Positions 14,075-23,466 of a stretch of 37,025 nucleotides of DNA are shown in pieces. The first letter of the stretch is position 1. The number at the start of each line of letters is the position of its first letter. A program made the position numbers and the translations under genes. The stretch is from IMG/VR virus record IMGVR_UViG_3300042516_002397, positions 1 to 37,025 of that record. One strand, 5' to 3'. The notes below the pieces were generated by a model. The model saw only the letters and a program-made list of their open reading frames with translations. It did not search any database and was not told the DNA's origin. This DNA comes from a virus.

Positions 14075-14632
14075 GTGGCAACAAACTTTCCAAACTCATT
14101 AGATACATTGGTAAATCCTAATTCAACGGATCCATTATCTAGTCCGTCGCACTCTGAACAGCATATAAATCTTAATGATGCTGTTGAAGCAATAGAAACA
14201 AAAATTGGAGCAAATGGCTCTAATGATTCAAATTCTATTCAATACAAGATTGCAGCAATACAAACAACTTTAACTGACATAGAAAACAGCACCTCAGTAG
14301 CAGAACTTTTGTTAGGTCTTGAAGGAAATAATGATTTAACAATAAGTGGAATAGAGAACAAAACAACAGTAGACAGTTTTGCCAAATCTCTATATTCAAC
14401 AATAAGATATACACTACAAATCAAAAAAGACAACTTGTTTGTTTCTGATCAACTAGATATAGTCAATGATGGAACAGACTTACATATAAATAGATATGAA
14501 ATATCATCAAATACAAATACTTCTCTTTATACTGTGCAATTAGAAGAAAATGCAGGTATAATTAGCTTGAAAGTAACACCGACAAGTGGATCTATAACCG
14601 CTAGATATTATAGAACCGCCTTAAAGTTTTAA
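14075..14632 (+). CDS. tail-fibre N-terminal-type protein, GTG start
   Basis: The GTG at 14075 is 6 nt after AAGAGG. The 185-aa protein begins ATNFPNSLDTLVNPNSTDPL then SPSHSEQHINLNDAVEAIET, the widely shared fibre N-terminus that attaches to the virion, followed by a coiled segment and a beta C-terminus. It lacks the long shaft normally found after this head, so it may be a short fibre or an attachment adaptor. Confidence 0.7.
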   Translation: MATNFPNSLDTLVNPNSTDPLSSPSHSEQHINLNDAVEAIETKIGANGSNDSNSIQYKIAAIQTTLTDIENSTSVAELLLGLEGNNDLTISGIENKTTVDSFAKSLYSTIRYTLQIKKDNLFVSDQLDIVNDGTDLHINRYEISSNTNTSLYTVQLEENAGIISLKVTPTSGSITARYYRTALKF

Positions 14633-14653
14633 GGCGTAAGGGGAAACAAAAAA

Positions 14654-16261
14654 ATGGCAACAGTAGATAAAAACTTTAGAATTAAGAATGGTTTAGTTGT
14701 TGAGGGATCAACAGCTACAGTAAATGGATCTAATATCCTTACTGAAAACTCACTAGAATTTATTCAAGATACCGTAGCGGCACAACTTGTAGACGGAACA
14801 CATACAAACATTTCAGTAAGTTATAATGACACTACTGGAACAATTAGTTTAACTGGCGCAGTAACATACACAGACGAGCAAGCACAAGATGCCGTCGGTA
14901 ACGCAGTCGGAACTGGACTTTCATACAACGATACAACAGGTGCAATATCTGTTGACACAGCCACAATTCAGGCTCGTGTTGCAGATGTATCTGACACTGA
15001 AATTGGATACCTTAATGGCGTAACATCTTCAATTCAGACACAATTAGACGATAAGTCAACTGCAAGCAAAACCGAAACATTAACAAATAAGACCTTAACA
15101 TCACCAAACATAAATGAAAACGTAGCTCTTACAGCAACCGCTACAGAACTTAACATTCTTGATGGTGCAACACTTTCTACAACAGAACTTAACTATGTAG
15201 ATGGCGTAACTTCTTCAATTCAAACACAATTAAACAATAAATTTGATTCAGCAAATGCTTCAACAACAAATATTTCAGAAGGCACAAACCTTTACTTTAC
15301 AGATGAAAGAGCACAAGATGCTGTAGGAAATGCTGTAGGTAATGGTCTTGATTATGATGATGCAACAGGAGCAATTTCTGTAGACCCTTCAGAGTTTACA
15401 TTAAACTCTATCGGCGCACCATCTGCAGCAGTGGCTTTAAACAGTCAAAAGATTACTGGCCTTGCAACACCAACAGATTCAACAGATGCATCAACTAAAG
15501 GCTATGTTGACGGATTAATTACAACAGAGGTATCAAATCGCAACACTGCAATTTCAACAGCAGTTAGCAATTTAGTAGACGGCGCACCAGACCTTCTTAA
15601 TACTCTTAATGAATTAGCAGCAGCAATTAATGATGACGCTAACTACACAACAACTATTACAACAGCATTGGGAACAAAGGCCCCACTTGCTTCACCAGAT
15701 TTAACTGGAGTCCCAACAGCGCCTACTGCAGCAGCAAACACAAATACTACTCAAATAGCTACAACAGCTTTTGCTAAAGCAGAAGCAGACGCAGCACAGT
15801 CAGCAGCGGAAGCCACAGCATCAGGAGATGCAACATCAAAGGCTAACGCCGCTCAAGCAGCAGCAGAAGCCACAGCATCATCTGCTCTTTCTGGAGTAAC
15901 TGCAGGAACCACAGCGTTTACAGCAGTAAATGTTAACTCAGTAGCTAAGCAAATTGCTGCAACCACAGGTAATATTGTTACCGCAGCCGCAACTACAGCT
16001 TATGCATGGGCAAAGGCTTCATACCGAAGCGGAGAATTCCTTGTTAAGTCAAAAAATGGAAATCACACAGAAGTTGCAAAAATTATGGTAACTCTAGACT
16101 CTTCAGATAACGTCTATATCACAGAATATGGAATGTCATCAACAAGTGGAGTTGCACTTCAAACAGTTTCAGCAGATGTAAGCGGAACAGATGTAAGAAT
16201 TCGTGTAACACCTGCAAATAACAATACCGAAGTATTAATTACTGGTACACTGTTAGTATAA
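14654..16261 (+). CDS. long tail fibre protein with TELN/SSIQTQL repeats
   Basis: This 535-aa protein has a strong ribosome site (AAGGGGAAA). It opens ATVDKNFRIKNGLVVEG, a module repeated in the next gene. It then shows recurring fibre repeats: LNYVDGVTSSIQTQLNNK, LNGVTSSIQTQLDDK and two DAVGNAVG units. An Ala-rich coiled-coil region lies near residues 370-425 (AEADAAQSAAEATAS), and a beta-rich C-terminus would carry receptor contact. A transmissible shaft of this kind trimerises. Confidence 0.75.
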   Translation: MATVDKNFRIKNGLVVEGSTATVNGSNILTENSLEFIQDTVAAQLVDGTHTNISVSYNDTTGTISLTGAVTYTDEQAQDAVGNAVGTGLSYNDTTGAISVDTATIQARVADVSDTEIGYLNGVTSSIQTQLDDKSTASKTETLTNKTLTSPNINENVALTATATELNILDGATLSTTELNYVDGVTSSIQTQLNNKFDSANASTTNISEGTNLYFTDERAQDAVGNAVGNGLDYDDATGAISVDPSEFTLNSIGAPSAAVALNSQKITGLATPTDSTDASTKGYVDGLITTEVSNRNTAISTAVSNLVDGAPDLLNTLNELAAAINDDANYTTTITTALGTKAPLASPDLTGVPTAPTAAANTNTTQIATTAFAKAEADAAQSAAEATASGDATSKANAAQAAAEATASSALSGVTAGTTAFTAVNVNSVAKQIAATTGNIVTAAATTAYAWAKASYRSGEFLVKSKNGNHTEVAKIMVTLDSSDNVYITEYGMSSTSGVALQTVSADVSGTDVRIRVTPANNNTEVLITGTLLV

Positions 16262-16276
16262 TTAAATAAAAGGCCA

Positions 16277-16297
16277 GGGGAGAGCCTGAATCTCCCC
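16277..16297 (+). terminator. intergenic hairpin
   Basis: GGGGAGA/TCTCCCC with a 7-nt loop. It is followed by A-rich rather than U-rich sequence, so it may protect or punctuate the transcript rather than terminate it. Confidence 0.4.
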
Positions 16298-16329
16298 ACA
16301 AAAAACAATTAGGGGATATGTGAACTTAA

Positions 16330-16686
16330 ATGGCAACAGAGAATAAAAACTTTAAAGTTAAGAATGGAATAAATGTCGCAGGAGATGCCACATTTGATTC
16401 TAACGTCGTATTAGGTTCAACCCCCCTTAGATTTGACACAACAACAAACAAACTACAGATCCAATTAAATGGAACCTGGAGTCCAATTGCATTTGTGGCA
16501 GATATTCCAGATATGGCAACAGAAATAGGCTTTATGGATGTTGGTCTGGCTATTGATTACAATGGTCTTCCAATCTATACAGTTCAGGCAAACGGAGTAA
16601 GTACAACAGCAACTAAATTCGCAGACGGTGGAGCCCCATCAACTTCAACATATGGGTTAACATTCGATTCTGGAGTTATAGTCTAA
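16330..16686 (+). CDS. short fibre protein sharing the N-terminus of the 14654 fibre
   Basis: The 118-aa product starts ATENKNFKVKNGINVAGDAT, matching ATVDKNFRIKNGLVVEG of the upstream fibre, followed by LRFDTTTNKLQIQLNGTWSP, a beta hairpin common in fibres. It lacks a shaft. It may be a truncated duplicate or an alternative tip. The ribosome site AGGGG is about 15 nt upstream, so translation may be weak. Confidence 0.65.
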   Translation: MATENKNFKVKNGINVAGDATFDSNVVLGSTPLRFDTTTNKLQIQLNGTWSPIAFVADIPDMATEIGFMDVGLAIDYNGLPIYTVQANGVSTTATKFADGGAPSTSTYGLTFDSGVIV

Positions 16687-16697
16687 TAAAAAATAAA

Positions 16698-16706
16698 TGC
16701 TATAAT
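16698..16706 (+). promoter_or_regulatory. extended -10 promoter of the 16729 fibre
   Basis: TG-C-TATAAT; the predicted start is near 16713, immediately followed by AAGGGG and the ATG at 16729, giving a very short leader. Confidence 0.6.
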
Positions 16707-16728
16707 TAGCAAATAAGGGGTAATAAAT

Positions 16729-19194
16729 ATGTCAACAGTAAGAATTCAAGTAAGACGAGGAACAGCATCAGAATGGACCTCAGCAAATCCTACACTAGCC
16801 GCAGGTGAACTAGGTGTTGAAACAGACACCAGAAAAATTAAGGTCGGATCTGGAAGCACAGCATGGACCAGCCTTTCATACATTGCAGCAGACTCACCAG
16901 CAATTTCAGAAATTGCACAAGATGCAATTGATGCAGCCCTTTCAATGGGAGCAGGTCTTACAAAATCTTACAATGACAACGGTAATACAATTTCTATTAA
17001 CATCGATGATTCTGTTGTTGCACTTAAAACTTATGTTGACTCCCAAGTAGGCTCATTACAAAATACTGTAACTCAAGACTACGTACCAGTAGAAGATGTT
17101 GGAAACCCTGGCGGACCAGCAAAATTAGATGTTGATGGAAATTTATTAATTCCTAAATCAAGCATTATAATTGAAGGATCTACAGCTAATGAATTTGAAA
17201 CAACACTTACAGCAACAAATCCAACAGCAGATCGAACTATTTCTTTGCCAGATAATTCAGGAACCGTAGCTTTAGTAGGAGATATTGCAGAACTTTCACA
17301 AGATGCAATTAATGACTCTATTTCTGCAGGATTTGGTATAACAAAATCTTATAACGACAATACAAATACAATAGAATTAGTCGTAGACACCTCAGAAGTT
17401 GCAACTGTAGTAGCACTAAACTCAGTAGCTTCTTCTTTAAATATACATAAAGCAGCGCATGTTGCCACAACATCTGCCTTAGCAGCAACTTATACAGCAG
17501 GATCTGCTGATTTAGGAAATGGAACTGGAATTGGTGCAACATTAACAATGAACTCAAATGGAACATTATCAATAGATGATGTTTTATTAGTTGCAGGATA
17601 TAGAGTTGTTGTAAAAGATCAAGCAAATAACATTCATAATGGTATTTATGAGGTTACAAATGCTGGATCAGCATCCGCCCCAGTAGTTTTAACTAGAGCT
17701 CAAGACTACAATAATTCAAATGAACAATTACCTCTTGATGTAGAACAGGGCGATGTTATCTACGTAATAAGCGGAACAGAAAATGGCCTAAAGCAATTTT
17801 CTCAAATATATACAGGAACAAATACAGATGGATCTGTTAGAATTGGTACAGATGCAATAGACTTTACACAAATATCAGGAACATCAAGCTTTAATGTAGG
17901 AGATGGAATACTTAAAACAGATAACACTATTCGTGTAGATACAGAATTTGTTTTAACTACAGCAGAAGCAGATACAACATATTTGAAAATTTTAGATGCA
18001 GGTACAACATACTTAAGCCAAGCAGATGCTGCATCAGATTATTTAACAATAACTGGTGCAGAAACAACTTATTTAACCCAAGCAAATGCTGGCACAACAT
18101 ATTTAACTCAAGCAAATGCAACAAGTACTTATTTTGCAAAAAATACAAATGAAATTGGCAATGCAAACATTGCATCTAATGCTGGTATTCAGGCTACAAA
18201 AATATCTGGAACTGCAATTACAGGAGCAGATACAGCAACAGTAACAAATACAATGCTTGCAGGATCTATTGCTAATGATAAGCTTTCTAATTCAACAATT
18301 TCAGGAAAAGCACTTGGAACTAATTTAGATGCATTAACAATTGGAACTGGTTTAACTGGTACATCTTATAATGGTTCATCACCAGTAACAGTTGAAATAG
18401 ATTCAACAGTTGCTACTTTAACTGGCTCACAAACACTTACAAATAAAACAATTACTGCACCTCTTGGATTAGTAAAAGGAGATGTCGGCCTTGGTAACGT
18501 AGATAACACTACAGATGCTAATAAGCCAGTGTCATCAGCAACACAGACAGCTCTTGATCTAAAGGCACCGTTGGCCTCACCAGCACTTACTGGAGTCCCA
18601 ACAGCCCCTACAGCAGCAGCAGCAACTAACACTACGCAAATTGCTACTACAGAGTTTGTTCGTGCAGAAGTTGCAGCACTTGTAAATAGTGCAGGTTCAA
18701 CACTTGATACTCTTGGAGAAATTGCAACCGCTCTTGGAAATGATGCAAACTTAAGCACAACACTTACAAACAGCATTGCATTAAAAGCCCCACTTGATTC
18801 ACCAACATTTACTGGAACAGTAACAGTTGCAGCAGCAGGTGTAGCATTTACAGATGGAACTCAAACTAAAGAAGGCGTTCCTTCAAGAACTCCAATTATT
18901 TCAAAAACTGCAAACTACACACTTTCAGCAGCATCTGAAAGAGATTCATTAATTGAAGTAAACTCTACAGATCCTGTAACAATTACAATTCCAACAAATT
19001 CAGCAGTTGCTTTCCCAACAGGAACAACACTAGATATACTTGGAGTTAATACAGGATTAATTACAATTGCAGGAGATACAGGCGTAACAGTAAATGCTAC
19101 TCCTGGATTAAAACTACGTACTCAATGGTCATCATGTACATTATTCAAGAGAGCAGAAAACTCTTGGGTAGTATACGGCGACCTGAAGTCATAA
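16729..19194 (+). CDS. large tail fibre / receptor-binding protein
   Basis: At 821 aa this is the largest gene here. It starts with TVRIQVRRGTASEWTSANPT and LAAGELGVETDTRKIKVGSG, the N-terminal domain found on many tropism and fibre proteins. The shaft includes tandem TTYLTQANAGTTYLTQANA repeats (about 415-470) and an SPALTGVPTAPTAAAATNT block also present in the 14654 fibre. The C-terminal domain (about 725-821, GDTGVTVNATPGLKLRTQWS) recurs at the end of the collagen-like fibre at 26443, so the tip is modular. It is a likely main adhesin. Confidence 0.75.
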   Translation: MSTVRIQVRRGTASEWTSANPTLAAGELGVETDTRKIKVGSGSTAWTSLSYIAADSPAISEIAQDAIDAALSMGAGLTKSYNDNGNTISINIDDSVVALKTYVDSQVGSLQNTVTQDYVPVEDVGNPGGPAKLDVDGNLLIPKSSIIIEGSTANEFETTLTATNPTADRTISLPDNSGTVALVGDIAELSQDAINDSISAGFGITKSYNDNTNTIELVVDTSEVATVVALNSVASSLNIHKAAHVATTSALAATYTAGSADLGNGTGIGATLTMNSNGTLSIDDVLLVAGYRVVVKDQANNIHNGIYEVTNAGSASAPVVLTRAQDYNNSNEQLPLDVEQGDVIYVISGTENGLKQFSQIYTGTNTDGSVRIGTDAIDFTQISGTSSFNVGDGILKTDNTIRVDTEFVLTTAEADTTYLKILDAGTTYLSQADAASDYLTITGAETTYLTQANAGTTYLTQANATSTYFAKNTNEIGNANIASNAGIQATKISGTAITGADTATVTNTMLAGSIANDKLSNSTISGKALGTNLDALTIGTGLTGTSYNGSSPVTVEIDSTVATLTGSQTLTNKTITAPLGLVKGDVGLGNVDNTTDANKPVSSATQTALDLKAPLASPALTGVPTAPTAAAATNTTQIATTEFVRAEVAALVNSAGSTLDTLGEIATALGNDANLSTTLTNSIALKAPLDSPTFTGTVTVAAAGVAFTDGTQTKEGVPSRTPIISKTANYTLSAASERDSLIEVNSTDPVTITIPTNSAVAFPTGTTLDILGVNTGLITIAGDTGVTVNATPGLKLRTQWSSCTLFKRAENSWVVYGDLKS

Positions 19195-19206
19195 GGAGAA
19201 TTATAA

Positions 19207-20544
19207 ATGAGTAAAAGAGCTGGTAGAAAATCACAGTCATCAAATGACTTTTTAGAGCCAAAACCCGTAGAAAATTTAACTGTAACAGATGTTGGAACAA
19301 GTAGGACGTATAACGATGGCGCAGCAGATCTTTCTTGGGAGCTACCAGCTGGATCACCGCCAGCAACTTCTTACTCAATAACAACAAATCCTAGCTCATC
19401 AACTTTTACAACATCAAATACATCATATAGAGTAGAAGGATTATCATCTGACACCTCTTATGTATTTTTAGTAACTGGATCTAATGCTGCTGGAACATCT
19501 GCTGCAACATCATCTAGTTCGACATTAATCACTACTGTACCAGCACAACCTGTTTCTGTAAGCGCATCTTCACCAACTGTAAATCAAGATAGCGTTTCCT
19601 GGTCATCAGGAGGAACTGGCGGTAAGACAATTACAAGCTATACCGTTGTTTCTTCAGATGGACCTGAGTACACAAATCAAACTTCACCAGCAACAATTTC
19701 AGAAACTGGAGGAACATCACAGACCTATACAATTTATGCAATAAATGCTAATGGAACGTCTTTGGGAGCAACCACCGCTTCTGTAACTACAACGGCACCG
19801 TTCTTCCCACCGTTCTTCCCGTACTTCCCACCGTTCTTCCCGTACTTCCCACCGTTCTTCCCGTACTTCCCACCGTTTTTCCCATTCTTCCCGTTCTTCC
19901 CACCGTTCTTCCCGTACTTCCCACCGTTCTTCCCGTACTTCCCACCGTTTTTCCCATTCTTCCCGTTCTTCCCACCGTTCTTCCCACCAAGATTTGGACC
20001 GTTCTTCCCACCAGCATTTGGACCTTACTTCGTCAGATGCGTAGATGGAGACACTTTAATATTAACAAGCGAAGGATTAAAACCTGCTAGAGATATTAAG
20101 ATGGGTGACAAGTTGCTAACAGTAGACGCTAAAGCAATCTCTGAAGAGTCTAACTTTGCACCACTTCAAATAAATGTCAATGATTTGCAAATAGGAAATC
20201 TTGTACACACTGAAGTGACAAATATAATAGCCTCAGATAAAGTAGATAGAGTTTACTTTAACGATGACGTAACAGCTCAATTTACTGAAACTCACCCAAT
20301 ATTCGTAAAGCGAAATAATGAATATCGTGTAGTAGAAGCAGGCACAGTGCAAGAAGGAGATTCTTTAATAAAAATTAATCTAGAGTCTCTAAAAGAAACA
20401 CTGTCTATGCCAGAGGTGATATCAGAAATAGAGGTTACAAAGGTAAATAAAGTAACTTTAGATTCACCAAAAGATGTATACACATTTAGTTGTGATTCAT
20501 ATAACTGGTATTTTGCTGGTAATATATTAACTCACAATAAATAG
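19207..20544 (+). CDS. FN3 / Phe-Pro repeat / Hint (intein-like) surface protein 1
   Basis: The 445-aa protein has three parts. Residues about 20-197 are two fibronectin-III-like domains. Residues 198-275 are almost only Phe, Pro and Tyr (PPFFPYF and PPFFPFFPFF units). Residues 278-444 are a Hint domain: C278 opens CVDGDTLILTSEG, block B is T360-E-T-H363, and the C-terminal block is YNWYFAGNILTHN, ending H443-N444 followed by K445 and stop. Because the +1 residue is Lys, not Cys/Ser/Thr, ordinary splicing is impossible; N-terminal thioester cleavage or transfer to a nucleophile is expected. The ribosome site is AAGGAG. Copy 2 is at 27575. Confidence 0.85.
   Translation: MSKRAGRKSQSSNDFLEPKPVENLTVTDVGTSRTYNDGAADLSWELPAGSPPATSYSITTNPSSSTFTTSNTSYRVEGLSSDTSYVFLVTGSNAAGTSAATSSSSTLITTVPAQPVSVSASSPTVNQDSVSWSSGGTGGKTITSYTVVSSDGPEYTNQTSPATISETGGTSQTYTIYAINANGTSLGATTASVTTTAPFFPPFFPYFPPFFPYFPPFFPYFPPFFPFFPFFPPFFPYFPPFFPYFPPFFPFFPFFPPFFPPRFGPFFPPAFGPYFVRCVDGDTLILTSEGLKPARDIKMGDKLLTVDAKAISEESNFAPLQINVNDLQIGNLVHTEVTNIIASDKVDRVYFNDDVTAQFTETHPIFVKRNNEYRVVEAGTVQEGDSLIKINLESLKETLSMPEVISEIEVTKVNKVTLDSPKDVYTFSCDSYNWYFAGNILTHNK
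19828..19971 (+). repeat. two identical 72-bp tandem repeats coding PPFFPYF units
   Basis: 19828-19899 and 19900-19971 are identical base for base. They lie in a run of shorter 21-bp units that together span about 19793-20030. The plus strand is strongly pyrimidine-rich and the codons (TTC, TAC, CCG) are GC-richer than the rest of the genome. Confidence 0.85.
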
Positions 20545-20551
20545 TAAAATA

Positions 20552-20580
20552 ATTATTAGGGCCCAAAAGGCCCTAATAAT
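20552..20580 (+). terminator. terminator after the Hint protein
   Basis: A perfect 12-bp stem ATTATTAGGGCC/GGCCCTAATAAT with loop CAAAA lies directly upstream of a new promoter, marking the end of the fibre transcript. There is no long U-run. Confidence 0.65.
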
Positions 20581-20581
20581 C

Positions 20582-20610
20582 TTGACAATATATATATAAT
20601 TATATATAAT
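20582..20610 (+). promoter_or_regulatory. consensus promoter of oxygenase operon A
   Basis: TTGACA (20582-20587), exactly 17 nt, TATAAT (20605-20610). This is a perfect sigma-70-type match. A leader with AGAAAG precedes ATG 20634. Confidence 0.85.
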
Positions 20611-20633
20611 ATATTTCTAGCAGAAAGAATAAA

Positions 20634-21353
20634 ATGTCAGATATTTATGATATAGACAGCAATCCTTGGTTTACAAAAGATAGGTCGGAATCAACTTCTT
20701 TTAGAGTAGAAAGATCTTTTGGAAATATTAAAGTTTTAAATCCAGGAATTGGATTAAATATTTATCAATCAGCTATTACAAGCGATGTTTGTGAAACATC
20801 AATTAAAACATTAGAAGATAAATTAACTAACGGATCACTTTATAAATGGTCAGAGGCACAAGTTACAACTTCCGACAAGCCAGTAAAATCTGCAAGAGAC
20901 TGTGTTGATTTTAAATTCAAGCCAGAAAACCTTGGACAAAGAAATGAAAACAATGCAGAACTTTTAGATATGCATAAATCAATATATGATGTATTAAAAA
21001 AATGTATAGATGATTATTGTCAATACTGGGGAATTAATGTAATATATTATGAAGCATTTAACTTTGTAAAATACACAAGCCCAGGACAACACTTTAGAGT
21101 TCATGCAGATCATGGACCGCATTATAATTGTACAGTATCTGCTGTAATTTATTTAAACGATAACTACGAAGGCGGAGAAATAGCATTTCCAAGATTAGAC
21201 AAATTAGTATACAAACCAAAACGTGGTGATGTAGTGATATTCCCATCAAACTATATATATGAACACTCTTCAGAACCAATGATTTCTGGGGATAAGTATT
21301 CAGTTGTAGTTATGATGGATATTAATCTATTAGGACATAAGGAGAACAAATGA
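20634..21353 (+). CDS. 2-oxoglutarate/Fe(II) dioxygenase, operon A gene 1
   Basis: The 239-aa enzyme has H157-x-D159 (FRVHADHGPHYNC), distal H211 and K221 as the likely 2-oxoglutarate ligand. The core strand is AVIYLNDNYEGGEIAFP. The metal loop HADHG with the following YNCTVS is shared only with the next gene, so these two form a subfamily. ERDC/VDFKF-type segments (RDCVDFKF, 88-95) upstream also match. It has the position of a P4H-like enzyme acting on a protein, but substrate evidence is only contextual. It is first of a four-gene operon. Confidence 0.85.
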   Translation: MSDIYDIDSNPWFTKDRSESTSFRVERSFGNIKVLNPGIGLNIYQSAITSDVCETSIKTLEDKLTNGSLYKWSEAQVTTSDKPVKSARDCVDFKFKPENLGQRNENNAELLDMHKSIYDVLKKCIDDYCQYWGINVIYYEAFNFVKYTSPGQHFRVHADHGPHYNCTVSAVIYLNDNYEGGEIAFPRLDKLVYKPKRGDVVIFPSNYIYEHSSEPMISGDKYSVVVMMDINLLGHKENK

Positions 21354-22009
21354 CAAATACTCAGACATGGTCTAGCGCAGAAGATTTAGGTTCTGGAATT
21401 TGGGTGTACAGAGATGTTTTAACAAAAGATTTAAATTTAATTGAAAGATTAGAAAAAGAACTAGATGGCAAGTCTCCAAATTACACCTGGCAACCAGCAT
21501 ATGTTGGATATCAAGAAAGAATGCCAGAGTATAGAGAATGCGTTGATTTTAAATTTAAAAAAACAGACATAGAGCAAGACAAATCAGAAGTTTCTTTATC
21601 TTTACAGCAAATATGGCAAGACTGCTACGACAAACAAGCACCAGCAGTTCAAGATTATTGTAAAAAACATAATATACATAAACTGCAATACTGGGAAGCT
21701 TTTAATTTTATTAAATATGTGCCTGGTCATCACTTTATGGAACATCATGATCATGGGTTCTCCTATAACTGTACAGTTTCATTGGTAGGGTATTTAAATG
21801 ACGACTATGAAGGTGGAGAGTTATATTTTAGATTACAAAATTTAAATATTAAGCCAAAAACAGGAGATTTATACATATTCCCATCTACATATATGTATCC
21901 TCATCAAGCTAAAGTAGTTAAATCAGGAACTAAATATTCTTTGGTTACAATGTTAGATTATAGTGCTAAATTCCATACTCAGGAAATGTATCAAGATACT
22001 GGCAACTAG
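21350..22009 (+). CDS. 2-oxoglutarate/Fe(II) dioxygenase, operon A gene 2
   Basis: This 219-aa protein carries H132-x-D134 in EHHDHGFSYNCTVS, distal H185 and K195, with LVGYLNDDYEGGELYF as core strand. RECVDFKFK and LQYWEAFNFIKY match the upstream gene closely, showing a tandem duplication. The start is coupled (ATGA overlap) with AAGGAG upstream. Expect related but not identical substrates. Confidence 0.85.
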   Translation: MTNTQTWSSAEDLGSGIWVYRDVLTKDLNLIERLEKELDGKSPNYTWQPAYVGYQERMPEYRECVDFKFKKTDIEQDKSEVSLSLQQIWQDCYDKQAPAVQDYCKKHNIHKLQYWEAFNFIKYVPGHHFMEHHDHGFSYNCTVSLVGYLNDDYEGGELYFRLQNLNIKPKTGDLYIFPSTYMYPHQAKVVKSGTKYSLVTMLDYSAKFHTQEMYQDTGN

Positions 22010-22728
22010 TGTCAATACTAAAAGCGTACAAGACTAATCCAGACTCATTTATTATAGAGCCTCTTTCTATAAAAAGAGATTGGATGGAAAACACACCTGA
22101 TAAACATGCTTATCATTGTTTTCCTGTCACTATGGCAAATTCAATTGGCTGGACACTCTCTTGTCCAGTTGATTTAAAATTTATATGGAATGGAATAACA
22201 GATACAACACCAGATACTGTTAAAATATTGTCTGGAGAGCAATACGGATATACTGGTAGAGGACAAGGAACAGTTAGTCTTATGACTGGTTTAATATTTA
22301 AATCAAAACAAGACGTCAGTTTATTAACTATAAATTGTTTAAATTACTTTTATGAAGACTTTGAAGTAATGGCTTCATTAATTAGTACATCATTTTATCC
22401 AAACGAATTACCATTAGCAATAAAAGCAAAAACTGCAAATAAAGAAATTATAATAAAAGCTGGCACTCCAATAGCAACAATTATTCCAATTTCATTAACT
22501 AAATTAAAGGATGAGTTTATAGAAATAGAAAATTTTATACACAATCCAGAATATGCTCAAAAACAAAAAAGTTATGGAGATGCTGCTCAAGAAATAAACA
22601 AATCTGGGCAGTGGACAGACTGGTATAGAGATGCTGTAGATGAAAATAAAAATTCAGTTGGATCACACGAAGTTAAATCATTAAAACTAAAAGTAATAGA
22701 TAATACCTTGGATAAAAATAATGAATAA
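22009..22728 (+). CDS. DUF6065-like protein, GTG start
   Basis: GTG at 22009 overlaps the preceding TAG by one base, with no clear ribosome site, so translation is coupled. The 239-aa product contains HAYHCFPVTMANSIGWTLSC, which I recognise from memory as the DUF6065 type, followed by beta strands and KAGTPIATIIPIS. The predicted fold is beta-rich (possibly jelly-roll). Its C-terminal strands resemble the next protein. The function of this family is not known to me; the linkage to oxygenases suggests a helper or substrate-recognition role. Confidence 0.65.
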   Translation: MSILKAYKTNPDSFIIEPLSIKRDWMENTPDKHAYHCFPVTMANSIGWTLSCPVDLKFIWNGITDTTPDTVKILSGEQYGYTGRGQGTVSLMTGLIFKSKQDVSLLTINCLNYFYEDFEVMASLISTSFYPNELPLAIKAKTANKEIIIKAGTPIATIIPISLTKLKDEFIEIENFIHNPEYAQKQKSYGDAAQEINKSGQWTDWYRDAVDENKNSVGSHEVKSLKLKVIDNTLDKNNE

Positions 22729-23449
22729 TAAAATTAAATTTGTTTCTAATAGACCATGGCTAAACAAAGATAGTATATCAAAACCCTCCCCATCAATTAA
22801 AGAAATACCAGAATGGTTTAGGAAAGCAGATAGATTTGCAATAAATCCATTAACAAAAGATTACTGGAAAGGTCCAGACGGAGGCAAAATACCAACCTGG
22901 AAAGCGTGTCCAGCAATATTTGATATTCTTGGAACAGGATATGTTTTAAAAACTCCATGCGATGTTAAATTTTATTTAAAAAATAATAAAATGTCAGTAG
23001 AAATTAAAGAAGAAAAATATAAAGACTTTTGTTCTGAAAGACAACCAATGCCGCAATTTGTTCATCCGCAGGGATATTATAAAGAACATTTTGCATGGTA
23101 TCCAGACTGGGCAATAGAACTTCCAGAAGGATATAGTGCATTATATACAACCCCATTTAATAGATTTGACTTGCCATTTCTTATGTCTGCAGGAATTGTA
23201 GATAATGATAAAATAAATTTACCAGGTACAATGCCCTTTTTTATTATAAAAGGATTTGAAGGCGTGATTCCAGCAGGAACACCTTATGCACAAATAATTC
23301 CATTTAAAAGAGAAGATTGGCACTCAGAAGTTTTTATAGAAAATCCAAATAGTCTATATAAAAAAAATCAAAATAACAGCGATAAATATAGAGTAAAAGA
23401 TGGTGGAGTTTATAAAAATGAAGTTTGGTCTAAAAGAAACTATGAATAG
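22721..23449 (+). CDS. DUF6065-related beta protein
   Basis: The 242-aa protein overlaps its neighbour by 8 nt. Landmarks are EIPEWFRKADRF, WKACPAIFDILGTGYVLKTP and FIIKGFEGVIPAGTPYAQII. The last of these matches the C-terminal strands of the DUF6065-like neighbour (IKAGTPIATIIPIS), so the two are distant paralogues. No catalytic metal triad is obvious. It closes operon A. Confidence 0.6.
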   Translation: MNNKIKFVSNRPWLNKDSISKPSPSIKEIPEWFRKADRFAINPLTKDYWKGPDGGKIPTWKACPAIFDILGTGYVLKTPCDVKFYLKNNKMSVEIKEEKYKDFCSERQPMPQFVHPQGYYKEHFAWYPDWAIELPEGYSALYTTPFNRFDLPFLMSAGIVDNDKINLPGTMPFFIIKGFEGVIPAGTPYAQIIPFKREDWHSEVFIENPNSLYKKNQNNSDKYRVKDGGVYKNEVWSKRNYE

Positions 23450-23451
23450 GA

Positions 23452-23460
23452 TGGTATAAT
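23452..23460 (+). promoter_or_regulatory. extended -10 promoter of oxygenase operon B, leaderless
   Basis: TG-G-TATAAT two bases after the operon A stop, then AAATAT and ATG at 23467. Confidence 0.7.
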
Positions 23461-23466
23461 AAATAT

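Noticed and set aside
19787-20017. Long minus-strand frame rich in Gly/Arg/Thr/Val
   Set aside because: It is the complement of the Phe/Pro repeat; such frames arise automatically from a biased repeat and lack a promoter or ribosome site.
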